Part shown: positions 53,864 through 62,328 of the stretch, piece by piece | Layout of the letters: each line of letters starts with the position of its first letter | Position numbering within the stretch: the stretch's first letter is position 1 | Assembly (NCBI RefSeq): GCF_900106945.1 | Contig: NZ_FNNE01000002.1 | Span: forward strand, 429,674 to 493,673 | Direction: 5' to 3' | From: Marinobacter mobilis | Lineage (GTDB): Bacteria; Pseudomonadota; Gammaproteobacteria; Pseudomonadales; Oleiphilaceae | Length of the DNA: 64,000 nucleotides | The notes under the pieces: model-generated | Database searches by the model: none | What the model was told of the DNA's origin: nothing | What the model saw: the letters and a program-made list of their open reading frames with translations, nothing else | Program-made: the position numbers and the translations under genes

Positions 53864-53999
53864 CCGGTTGTGTAGTGTAAGCTGGATTCATGTTTGCTGG
53901 TTTTTTAATCTTGCCCCCATGTGGCCTATCCCAGCGGTCAGTTCCAGGAGTTAAGCGGACTGTTTTGAGCTTTTCAACCCTATAAGGTAAATCGTACTG

Positions 54000-55007
54000 A
54001 TGGATAATACGTTAAGTGGGAAAACAATTTTGGTTACGGGAGGAACTGGCTCCTTTGGCCATAAATTCATTCCGATGACTCTGGAAAAATATAACCCAAA
54101 GAAGATTATCGTATTTTCTAGAGACGAGATGAAGCAATGGGAAATGTCCAAGCTGTTTAATGGGGACGATCGCCTGCGGTTTTTTATCGGCGACGTGCGG
54201 GACCGGAATCGGCTATACCGCGCATTGGATAATGTGGATTACGTTGTTCATGCTGCGGCAACCAAGATTGTGCCTACTGCGGAATATAATCCTTTTGAGT
54301 GCATAAAAACAAATATCAACGGTGCCATGAACCTGATTGATGCATGCATCGATAAAGGCGTTAAAGGTGTAGTGGCGCTGTCTACGGATAAGGCAAGTAG
54401 TCCCACGAACTTGTACGGCGCTACTAAACTGGCCTCAGACAAGTTGTTTGTGGCGGGGAACTCCTACGCAGGCGGGCATGAAACAAAGTTTTCAGTGGTT
54501 CGCTATGGAAACGTGATGGGCTCGAGAGGATCGGTAATACCTTACTTTATGTCCATAAAAGATAAGGGAATTTTACCGATTACCGATCCTAGAATGACGC
54601 GATTTATGATTTCACTTGAGCAAGGGGTTGAGTTGGTTTGGCACGCTTTTGACGATATGGTGGGAGGGGAGGTTTATGTTAAAAAAATCCCCTCCATGAA
54701 AATGACGGACTTGGCTCGTGTCGTTGCACCTGAAGCGAAAATCGAGGTGGTTGGAATCCGTCCCGGTGAAAAGTTACATGAACAGATGATTAGTTCTGAA
54801 GATTCCTATTTCACTTATGAATATTCAGAGCATTTCAAGATTTTGCCAAACATACATAATTGGGGAATTTGTTCTCTACGCATTAAAGACGGAAGAAAAG
54901 TGCCCGAAGGTTTTGTCTATTCCAGCAACACCAACGCGGAATGGATGAGTGACAAACAGCTTCAGACTTGGATTGAACTCAATTACGCTGATATCGGTAA
55001 GATCTGA
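54000..55007 (+). CDS. pseB: UDP-GlcNAc 4,6-dehydratase (C5-inverting) PseB
   Basis: A 335-residue SDR enzyme converting UDP-GlcNAc to UDP-2-acetamido-2,6-dideoxy-beta-L-arabino-hexos-4-ulose. NADP-binding VTGGTGSFG at residues 12-20, catalytic TDK at 129-131, and Y139/K143 in NLYGATK. It is the first gene of the pseudaminic acid operon, with pseC 2 nt further on. Length matches PseB; a longer dehydratase such as CapD or FlmA/WbpM is excluded by size. Confidence 0.95.
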   Translation: MDNTLSGKTILVTGGTGSFGHKFIPMTLEKYNPKKIIVFSRDEMKQWEMSKLFNGDDRLRFFIGDVRDRNRLYRALDNVDYVVHAAATKIVPTAEYNPFECIKTNINGAMNLIDACIDKGVKGVVALSTDKASSPTNLYGATKLASDKLFVAGNSYAGGHETKFSVVRYGNVMGSRGSVIPYFMSIKDKGILPITDPRMTRFMISLEQGVELVWHAFDDMVGGEVYVKKIPSMKMTDLARVVAPEAKIEVVGIRPGEKLHEQMISSEDSYFTYEYSEHFKILPNIHNWGICSLRIKDGRKVPEGFVYSSNTNAEWMSDKQLQTWIELNYADIGKI

Positions 55008-55009
55008 TC

Positions 55010-56179
55010 ATGATTCCCTATGGCAAGCAAGATATTGATCAGGCTGACATAGATGCGGTAGTGGACGTGTTGCAGTCTGATTTTTTGACTCAGGGGCCGA
55101 AGGTTCCAGAATTTGAGGCGAGTGTTGCACGCCATGTTGGTGTCGAGCATGCCGTTGCAGTAAATAGTGCCACATCTGCCTTGCACCTCGCATGTCTGGC
55201 CTTAGGGCTCGGGCAGGGGGATTGGTTGTGGACCTCTCCTATTTCCTTTGTCGCCTCTGCTAATTGTGGCTTGTATTGTGGCGCCAGCATCGATTTTGTG
55301 GACATTGACCCAAAGACATACAACATATGCCCCAATGCTCTGGCTGAGAAGCTTGAAGTGGCAAGCCGCAACGGAAGACTGCCAAAAGTTCTTGTAGTGG
55401 TGCACCTCTGTGGCCAACCCTGCGACATGGCCCGAGTTCACGAGCTGGGAGAGCGATATGGGTTTCGCATAATAGAAGATGCCTCTCACGCCATTGGGGG
55501 AAAGTACCGTGGTGAATTCATAGGAGCTGGCCAGTTCAGTGATATCACCGTATTTAGTTTCCATCCCGTGAAAATCGTGACCACTGCAGAAGGTGGTATG
55601 GCACTGACCAACGATGAAGATCTGGCCTCGTACATGGCTTTGTTGCGCAGCCATGGAGTAACTCGTGATCCAAACCTAATGAATCAGGAATCAGACGGCC
55701 CTTGGTATTACCAGCAGGTGGATTTGGGATTCAACTATCGTATGACCGATATCCAGGCAGCTTTGGGTATTAGCCAGATGAGACGAATAGATGCATTTGT
55801 GGCTCGCCGTCATCAACTGGCAAAACGTTACGATAGTCTGTTGAAGGAATTACCAGTTACGCTCCCCTGGCAGCACCCTGATAGCTACTCTGGTATGCAC
55901 CTTTATGTAGTTCGACTTGAATTGCAGAATATTACGCGCACTCATTCAGAAGTTTTTGAAGCCATGAGAGCTCAGGGGGTCGGCGTCAACCTGCATTATA
56001 TTCCAATACATACTCAACCGTATTACCGCGAGATGGGGTTTCATGAGGATGATTTTCCTGAGGCCATGCGTTATTACCGTGAAGCTATCAGTCTGCCAAT
56101 GTTTCAGGGGCTGACCTATGGTCAGCAAGATGAAGTAGTCCGTGCTTTGACGTCGGCATTAGGCGTGGAGAGAGGCTGA
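55010..56179 (+). CDS. pseC: UDP-4-amino-4,6-dideoxy-L-AltNAc transaminase PseC
   Basis: A 389-residue DegT/DnrJ/EryC1-type PLP aminotransferase. The Schiff-base lysine is K188 in SFHPVKIVTTAEGG. It puts the amino group on C4 of the PseB product. The DAAHA-type motif appears as EDASHAIGG. Its stop shares a base with the pseF start, and pseB is 2 nt upstream. Confidence 0.95.
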   Translation: MIPYGKQDIDQADIDAVVDVLQSDFLTQGPKVPEFEASVARHVGVEHAVAVNSATSALHLACLALGLGQGDWLWTSPISFVASANCGLYCGASIDFVDIDPKTYNICPNALAEKLEVASRNGRLPKVLVVVHLCGQPCDMARVHELGERYGFRIIEDASHAIGGKYRGEFIGAGQFSDITVFSFHPVKIVTTAEGGMALTNDEDLASYMALLRSHGVTRDPNLMNQESDGPWYYQQVDLGFNYRMTDIQAALGISQMRRIDAFVARRHQLAKRYDSLLKELPVTLPWQHPDSYSGMHLYVVRLELQNITRTHSEVFEAMRAQGVGVNLHYIPIHTQPYYREMGFHEDDFPEAMRYYREAISLPMFQGLTYGQQDEVVRALTSALGVERG

Positions 56180-56883
56180 TGAAAAAACGCGTAGCAATCA
56201 TTCCTGCTCGTGGCGGCAGCAAACGCATCCCAAGAAAAAACATCAAAGACTTCTGCGGCAAGCCTATGATTACCTGGTCGATAGAAGCCGCGTTACGCAG
56301 CAAGTGTTTTGACTGTGTCGTAGTGTCAACGGACGACTCGGAAATTGCCAAAGTTTCGCGAATCTCTGGTGCTTCTGTTCCGTTTGTTCGTCCGGCTGAG
56401 CTTTCAGATGATCATGCCGGAACACTCCCCGTCGTAATGCATGCTATGGAATATCTTGAGGCAAGTGGTGTTGAGTTGGCGGAAGTATGCTGTCTCTACG
56501 CAACCGCGCCATTTGTGACAAGCGAAGATCTGAGTAACGGTTTGGAGGTGTTGTCATCTTCTGGTGCAGACTATGCGATTGCGGTAACCCGTTTTTCATT
56601 TCCAATACAGCGCGCACTCCGGATATCGGAGAATCAGCGCATCAGCATGTTAAATCCGGAAACTTTTTCATTGCGATCACAGGACCTTGAAGAAGCCTAC
56701 CACGATGCGGGGCAGTTTTATTGGGGGACGCGTAACGCATGGCTAAGTGGGGTTCCGTCTTTTCTGGCGGAAACAGCACCGGTGGTACTCCCAAGATACA
56801 GGGTCGAGGATATAGACACCATGGAAGACTGGGCGCGGGCTGAATGGTTGTTCCGAGCAAATTTTCGTGACTCTTCCAGATAA
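56179..56883 (+). CDS. pseF: Pseudaminic acid cytidylyltransferase PseF
   Basis: A 234-residue CMP-NeuAc-synthetase-like enzyme with the P-loop-like AIIPARGGSKRIPRKNIK (about residues 5-22). It forms CMP-pseudaminic acid, the nucleotide donor. Conserved VSTDDSEIA (about 48-56) and FYWGT region are present. Overlaps pseG by 17 nt. Confidence 0.94.
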   Translation: MKKRVAIIPARGGSKRIPRKNIKDFCGKPMITWSIEAALRSKCFDCVVVSTDDSEIAKVSRISGASVPFVRPAELSDDHAGTLPVVMHAMEYLEASGVELAEVCCLYATAPFVTSEDLSNGLEVLSSSGADYAIAVTRFSFPIQRALRISENQRISMLNPETFSLRSQDLEEAYHDAGQFYWGTRNAWLSGVPSFLAETAPVVLPRYRVEDIDTMEDWARAEWLFRANFRDSSR

Positions 56884-57949
56884 GATTTATTTTCGCGTCG
56901 ATGCCGGCCTGCAGATTGGTAGCGGTCATGTCATGCGCTGCCTTGCGCTTGCGTCTGCGTTTGAAAATCTAGGGCTGAAATCAGAGTTTCTATGCAGAGC
57001 CCATGAAGGAAACTTGATTTCACTGATAAGGCAGAGTGGATTTCCGGTGACTGAGCTTGCTGTGGCTCGTGAGAGTACGGCGGGTTGTAGCGAGTATGAG
57101 TCCTGGTTAGGCGCCAATGTTCTTGCTGATGCTGAGGATTCCATATCTGCAATGCTATGGGGCGGAAGGGTCTGGGTTGTCGCGGATCATTACGGAATTG
57201 ATGAGCGTTGGGAGCAAGCAGTCTCAGGCAGGGCAGGCAGGATAATTGTAATAGACGATCTCGCTAACCGAGCACATCAATGCGATTTTTTGGTTGATTC
57301 CAGCTACAAGCGGACGGCAACAGATTATATTAATTTGGTTCCGCCTGATTGCCAGGTTCTTGCAGGAACGCGTTACTGTCTTTTAAGAGCCGAATTTTCG
57401 GAATTTCGCCAGAGAGTATTGCCGCGGCTTTTCAATATGCCTCCGAGGCACATTTTAGTATCACTTGGAGGAATTGACCGTCGAAACTTTACCAGCCTCA
57501 TCATTGACGAACTTGAAACTACGCAGTTGCCTGACTCAGTTAAAGTTGATGTTGTGATTGGTCATGCAAGTCCCTACCGGGAGATGCTGGAAGAGCGGTC
57601 TCGCAGCTCCCGACTGTGTGTAAGCATCAATCAGGGCGTAAATGATATGGCTAGGCGACTTGTATCCGCAGATATTTGTGTTGGTGCTGTTGGTAGTAGC
57701 GTCTGGGAGCGGTGTTGTCTTGGTTGTCCATCTTTCGTTGCAATATTGGCAGATAATCAGAAAGAGGGGGCCCAGAAGTTACAGTCTGATGGAGTGGTGC
57801 AGACCTTTTCGCCCACTGCCCGAGGAGAGCTTCGTGCGCTTGTAGATGGGGTGGCGCGCTTGACTATGCAACATCTATCAGAAAACGGAAGGAGACTTGT
57901 GGATGGTCTTGGTGTCCAGCGGGTGGTTAAGGCCATTTTGGAGCAGTAA
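56867..57949 (+). CDS. pseG: UDP-2,4-diacetamido-2,4,6-trideoxy-altropyranose hydrolase PseG
   Basis: A 360-residue GT-B-like hydrolase that removes UDP before the PseI step. The catalytic site stretch DAGLQIGSGHVMRC has H21; GGIDRRN starts the second half, and VGAVGSSVWERCCLG is the nucleotide-binding turn. It starts with GTG inside the pseF tail. Its stop overlaps the aminotransferase start (TAATGA). In many pse operons a pseH acetyltransferase is next; here the three-gene cassette is. Confidence 0.93.
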   Translation: MTLPDKIYFRVDAGLQIGSGHVMRCLALASAFENLGLKSEFLCRAHEGNLISLIRQSGFPVTELAVARESTAGCSEYESWLGANVLADAEDSISAMLWGGRVWVVADHYGIDERWEQAVSGRAGRIIVIDDLANRAHQCDFLVDSSYKRTATDYINLVPPDCQVLAGTRYCLLRAEFSEFRQRVLPRLFNMPPRHILVSLGGIDRRNFTSLIIDELETTQLPDSVKVDVVIGHASPYREMLEERSRSSRLCVSINQGVNDMARRLVSADICVGAVGSSVWERCCLGCPSFVAILADNQKEGAQKLQSDGVVQTFSPTARGELRALVDGVARLTMQHLSENGRRLVDGLGVQRVVKAILEQ

Positions 57950-59097
57950 TGAAAACACCTGATTTTAGTCGTCGCGTTAGCAACATCAAACGTGCAAGGT
58001 CTATACATATAAACGAGCTGGTTTATAGAGCGAAGCGAAATGGCAGAAAACCCATTGTTTTGTCTTTGGGAGAAGCGTTGTTCGATATTCCGAATTATGG
58101 GTTTGATGATGATCTGGTATTTGGGGGATATCACTACAGTGATTCTCAGGGCTTACCGAGCCTGAGAAAAAAACTTGTAACTTACCTCTTAGACAAACAT
58201 AGCGCAAAGAAGTTGAGCGCTGACGATAATGTCATGGTTTCTATGGGATCGAAAGCGTTGACTTACATGTCGATGCTTCTAGCGCTTAATGAAGGTGATG
58301 AGGTATTGCTTCATGAGCCCGCATGGCTTAGCTATGAGGATCAGGCAGCCCTATGTGGAGCATCGGTTAGGTATATACCCTATCAGTGTTCGCTTCGGGA
58401 AATATCAAGGAAAATTTCCGGGAAAACCAAAGTTATCGTTATCAATAACCCCAATAATCCTGCTGGCTGGGTCTACGATTTTAATGAATTGGAGTGCCTG
58501 ATTTCGGATGCTGAAAAAAAAGGTGTCTTTGTTCTCGTAGATGAAGCATATAGCGATTTTGTTGGAGATGAGAGGTTTCAGTCTGCTGCGTGCTTAGTTA
58601 ATGACTATGGGAACCTGATTGTAGTTAACTCAATATCAAAAAATTTGGGGATGTCTGGCTGGCGGGTTGGATTTGCCGTGGCAGATAAAGCAATTATCCA
58701 AAAGCTAACGGTTATAAACCAGCACTTGGTGACCTGTGCTCCGACTATGCTTCAACTCTATCTTGAAAAAAACTTTGATGAGATTTGGAATGTTTGTAAT
58801 CGACAGATAGAGTCGCTATTGGTTAAGCGAAAAAAAGTAAAGGAACTGCTGGATAGGTACGGCTTTAGAGTGCTTGAAGGTGGCGCGACTTTCTATTTCT
58901 TTGTTGAGCTCTGGCCTAAAGGCAAAAATGCAGCAGATTTCACAGAAAGACTGTTGATTGAAGATGATGTGGCTTTGGTTCCAGGCGAGGCATATGGAAG
59001 AACAACATCACATTTTGTTCGACTGTCATTTGGGACTGAAACCCTGGAGCGAATTGAAATGGCGCTTCAAAGAATCAGTGCGAGAATCCAGTCATGA
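57949..59097 (+). CDS. Fold-type I PLP aminotransferase in pse operon
   Basis: A 382-residue class I/II aminotransferase. PLP lysine K231 (NSISKNLGMSGWRVG), NNPNNPAG at 166-173, DEAYSDF at 198-204, and a late VRLSFG arginine for the substrate carboxylate. It therefore acts on an amino or keto acid rather than a nucleotide sugar (PseC is of another PLP family). It is not part of any pse pathway I know. It may make the amino acid or keto acid that the ATP-grasp enzyme next to it activates. Overlaps pseG by one base and the ATP-grasp gene by 4 nt. Confidence 0.9.
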   Translation: MKTPDFSRRVSNIKRARSIHINELVYRAKRNGRKPIVLSLGEALFDIPNYGFDDDLVFGGYHYSDSQGLPSLRKKLVTYLLDKHSAKKLSADDNVMVSMGSKALTYMSMLLALNEGDEVLLHEPAWLSYEDQAALCGASVRYIPYQCSLREISRKISGKTKVIVINNPNNPAGWVYDFNELECLISDAEKKGVFVLVDEAYSDFVGDERFQSAACLVNDYGNLIVVNSISKNLGMSGWRVGFAVADKAIIQKLTVINQHLVTCAPTMLQLYLEKNFDEIWNVCNRQIESLLVKRKKVKELLDRYGFRVLEGGATFYFFVELWPKGKNAADFTERLLIEDDVALVPGEAYGRTTSHFVRLSFGTETLERIEMALQRISARIQS

Positions 59098-60293
59098 GAA
59101 AGCGCTGGGTCGTTCATGTCGGTGCTGGCCCATGGCAGGCCTCTGCCATTCGTAGGGTGAAGGAACTCGGTTATCGAACCCTGGCTATTGACGGAAATCC
59201 TGCGTCAATAGGATTTAGCATTGCAGACGACTTTCTCGTAGCCGATATAGGGGATGTTCAGGGTGTCGCCAAGGCTGTTCTTGCCTACTTTGGAGCAAGC
59301 TCGGAGTCTCCGGTTGCGGTTGTTTGCACTGCATGTGAGATCGGAATGTTAAGTGCGGCAAATTTGCGGCAAGTCTATGATCTTCCCGGAACTAAGTTAA
59401 ATTTGGCAAGAAGGCTGACCAATAAAGGAGCGCAGCGGAGTGCCTGGTCGTTATTGGCGTCTCCGAAGTATTTTGTTTCCGGCGGGCGAGATTTGCCATC
59501 AGAATCCGAGTTGGCAGAGTTTCGTACGGATAAACTCATCATAAAGCCTGTAGATTCCTCTGGTAGTAGGGGGATAACGGTGGTTCCCCGGGGTGAACTC
59601 AGAGCGGAACATCTTGAAAAAGCGTTGCAGTTTTCGAAGAATGGCGAGGTCATAATAGAGGAATTTATTCAGGGGACGGAATACACCATTGAGAGTGTGA
59701 GACTAGCGGGAACGAGTTATCCTGTTTTGGTCACAAAAAAGGGAAAAGTTGCCGGGACAGAGTCTACCGTTGCCAATGTATTGAAATCTTTTCCTCTAGA
59801 TGAGTGCCGGGCTGGTAAAATAGGATCCCTGCTGCAATGCGCCCATGATGCTTTAGGCTACCAAAATGGCGTCTGCCATACAGAGGTTATTGAAGATATC
59901 AGAGGATCTTTTTGGTTAGTCGAGACGGCTGGTCGGGGGGCGGGGTTTGGTGTTTCAGAAAACTTCATCAAGTATGCCTCAGGATATGATTACTTCGAGG
60001 CTTCTCTGTATTTCGACTTGGGCTTGCCAGTCGATATTCCGCCTCCAAAACTTCCGGAGATAATATCTGCTGTGAGGTTTATGGAATGCATTCCAGGAGT
60101 ATTTGTCGATATTGTTAATGAATCAAATTTCGTAGTATACCCGCTCTTAGAGCCCGGCACTTTGATGTCGTCGCCCAAATCGGATGCAGACCGAATGGCT
60201 TACTTTTACGTCCAAGGTGCCTCTGAATATGAGGTGGATAGTAAAATGTCTAATATACTCGAAAAGATTAAAATAAAGGTAGAAGCACGATGA
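59094..60293 (+). CDS. ATP-grasp ligase in pse operon
   Basis: A 399-residue ATP-grasp enzyme. An N-terminal pre-ATP-grasp Rossmann-like domain (VVHVGAGPWQASAIRRVKELG) is followed by an ATP-binding core with IIKPVDSSGSRGI (about residues 156-168), VIIEEFIQGTEYTIESV (about 194-210) and the metal region HTEVIEDIRGSFWLVETAGRGAG. ATP-grasp enzymes activate carboxylates as acyl-phosphates and join them to amines or other nucleophiles. Here it could acylate the C4 amine made by PseC, in place of PseH. That reaction is inferred from context. Overlaps the amidohydrolase-like gene by 4 nt. Confidence 0.9.
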   Translation: MRKRWVVHVGAGPWQASAIRRVKELGYRTLAIDGNPASIGFSIADDFLVADIGDVQGVAKAVLAYFGASSESPVAVVCTACEIGMLSAANLRQVYDLPGTKLNLARRLTNKGAQRSAWSLLASPKYFVSGGRDLPSESELAEFRTDKLIIKPVDSSGSRGITVVPRGELRAEHLEKALQFSKNGEVIIEEFIQGTEYTIESVRLAGTSYPVLVTKKGKVAGTESTVANVLKSFPLDECRAGKIGSLLQCAHDALGYQNGVCHTEVIEDIRGSFWLVETAGRGAGFGVSENFIKYASGYDYFEASLYFDLGLPVDIPPPKLPEIISAVRFMECIPGVFVDIVNESNFVVYPLLEPGTLMSSPKSDADRMAYFYVQGASEYEVDSKMSNILEKIKIKVEAR

Positions 60294-61108
60294 CTTTCGA
60301 GTTTTTTGACTCCTTAATGCATATTAAGGTTGACCAGAAATGGTACAAAACTGAAAAGCGTGCAGATGTGGAGATTATAAAGTCATTTCATTCTGCAGGC
60401 GAATTGAAAGGGGGAGTTGTTGCATGTATGCCGGACGACGACCCTGCAGATATTGCTGAGATAACCAACAAAGAGCTACCTTTCTGTTATCTGGTAATAA
60501 GCATAAAAAAGGAATGGCTTTCCTACTCAAAAAACAAGCTTAAAGAGATTTTTAATAAATTCAAAGTTCAATATCGCGCAATAGGTATCAAGATACATCC
60601 ACGTTTTTCTCAGCTGAGTCTTGATAACCATGATACCGTTGACCGAGTTATTGGTGCTGCCCACGAATGTGGCCTTCTGGTTTATGTCTGTACTATTTTA
60701 AGGGCTCCGGTTGGCCCTAACCCCTCATTGCCGCATTATTATATTGCCAAGATTGCCGAGCGAAATCAAAAGGGCGACATTGTATTTTTACATGGCGGAT
60801 ATACGGATGTTTTCCATACTGGTGAAGTAATTAGAGATTACCCCAATGCTTGGCTTGATCTATCATTTACTTTCATGAGATTTCGAAAAAGTGCCCTAGC
60901 TTTGGACTGTGGTTACCTTATAGAGACTCTAGACCAGAAGGTTATGATTGGGACGGATTTTCCTGAGTACACACCGCGCCAGCTGTTTGAAGAACTGGAT
61001 CGATATGTATTTCAACGATCTGATTTGGAGTTATCACAAGAGAAGATTCAGAACTTGTTGGGCCGAAATATTGAGAAGTTGGTAAAAAAATATGCCTCAG
61101 GAAATTGA
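60290..61108 (+). CDS. Amidohydrolase-2-like TIM-barrel protein in pse operon
   Basis: A 272-residue protein with the amidohydrolase_2 pattern: metal-ligand candidates H11 (FDSLMHI), H103 (GIKIHPRF), H168 (FLHGGYTD) and D223 (IGTDFPEY). The first His of the usual DxHxH is replaced by leucine (L9), so a binuclear metal site may be lost or changed, but a mononuclear site may remain. Family members hydrolyse or decarboxylate; the substrate is unknown. It overlaps pseI by 17 nt. No relation to standard pseudaminic acid enzymes is known to me. Confidence 0.75.
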   Translation: MTFEFFDSLMHIKVDQKWYKTEKRADVEIIKSFHSAGELKGGVVACMPDDDPADIAEITNKELPFCYLVISIKKEWLSYSKNKLKEIFNKFKVQYRAIGIKIHPRFSQLSLDNHDTVDRVIGAAHECGLLVYVCTILRAPVGPNPSLPHYYIAKIAERNQKGDIVFLHGGYTDVFHTGEVIRDYPNAWLDLSFTFMRFRKSALALDCGYLIETLDQKVMIGTDFPEYTPRQLFEELDRYVFQRSDLELSQEKIQNLLGRNIEKLVKKYASGN

Positions 61109-62141
61109 AATAGATGGTAGGAAGATTGGTGCCGGCTTTCCTCCGTACGTAATCGCAGAAATGTCTGCAAATCATAATGGCTGTCTGGAAAATGCCAAGA
61201 ATATCATAGCTGCCGCCAGGGAGTCCGGCGCAGATGCCGTAAAATTGCAAACTTATCGGCCAGATACCATAACGCTCAATAGCAGCGCCGAAGAGTTCAT
61301 CATAAAAGAGGGGCTTTGGGCTGGTCAGTCCTTGTATCAGCTTTATGAAAAAGCATTCATGCCCTGGGAGTGGCATAAGCCTCTTTTTGATCATGCCCGT
61401 CAGCTGGGCATTACGCTCTTTAGCTCGCCATTTGACAACTCGGCCATTGATCTGCTTGAAGACCTTAATGCGCCAGCCTATAAGATAGCTTCGTTTGAAG
61501 CTGTCGACCTTCCGTTGATTCGCTACGCAGCGTCAACAGGCAAGCCACTTATTATCTCGACGGGCATGGCGGACATCGACGAAATTCAGGAGGCTATTGA
61601 GGCTGCTCAGGGCGAAGGCTGCAATGAGTTGGCAATTCTCCACTGCGTAAGTGGTTATCCTGCGCCACCAGAAGATTATAACCTCCATACGATTCCGGAT
61701 ATGATCAAGCGCTTCGGTCAAGTGACTGGTTTGTCTGACCATACCCTGGACAACACAACGGCAATAGCAAGCGTGGCTCTGGGGGTGTCTATCATTGAAA
61801 AGCATTTCACCCTGGATCGAAGTGGCGGAGGACCGGACGATTGTTTTTCTCTCGAGCCAGATGATCTTTCGGCATTGTGCAGAGATAGCAAGACCGCCTG
61901 GAAGGCTTTAGGGTCTGTGAATTATGGCCTTAAATCCAGTGAGCGAGGTAATGTTCAGGCACGACGGTCTCTGTACTTTGTGAAGGACATGGCGGCCGGA
62001 GAGATTATCACCACTGAATGTGTGAAGAGCGTTCGGCCTGGTTTGGGATTACCTCCGAAGTATTTGGATTTTGTAGTTGGGAAGGTGGTAAAGAAACGGA
62101 TCCTCGCCAATACGCCTGTGTGCATGAGTGTTATTGAGTGA
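61092..62141 (+). CDS. pseI: Pseudaminic acid synthase PseI
   Basis: A 349-residue NeuB-family enzyme that condenses the 6-deoxy-AltdiNAc sugar with PEP. It has AEMSANHNGCLENAKNII (about 18-35), KLQTYRPDT and EKHFTLDRSGGGPDD, and a C-terminal SAF/antifreeze-like domain (about 285-349). Normal PseI substrate is acetylated at both N positions; the present operon may feed a modified one. It ends the operon, with 187 nt before the flippase. Confidence 0.94.
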   Translation: MPQEIEIDGRKIGAGFPPYVIAEMSANHNGCLENAKNIIAAARESGADAVKLQTYRPDTITLNSSAEEFIIKEGLWAGQSLYQLYEKAFMPWEWHKPLFDHARQLGITLFSSPFDNSAIDLLEDLNAPAYKIASFEAVDLPLIRYAASTGKPLIISTGMADIDEIQEAIEAAQGEGCNELAILHCVSGYPAPPEDYNLHTIPDMIKRFGQVTGLSDHTLDNTTAIASVALGVSIIEKHFTLDRSGGGPDDCFSLEPDDLSALCRDSKTAWKALGSVNYGLKSSERGNVQARRSLYFVKDMAAGEIITTECVKSVRPGLGLPPKYLDFVVGKVVKKRILANTPVCMSVIE

Positions 62142-62328
62142 GAGGCATGCTCGCTCTGTGCGTGGGTAGCTGGCTGGCCCGGAATACTCAAGAAATAGCC
62201 ATGCGAATGTCTGAATCACCTGAAGACTGAACGAAAATCGCCGCCCCTTCTCGATGCGGGAGGGGGGCGTCAACTAAGCTTTGAAGCTAGGAATGTCAAT
62301 CGCGTGCTGAAATACACAGAGAGCAGCC

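Noticed and set aside
62230..62275. GC-rich possible hairpin between pseI and the flippase gene
   Set aside because: The arms (GCCCC and GGGGGC) are short and out of register and no T-run follows, so I do not call it a terminator.
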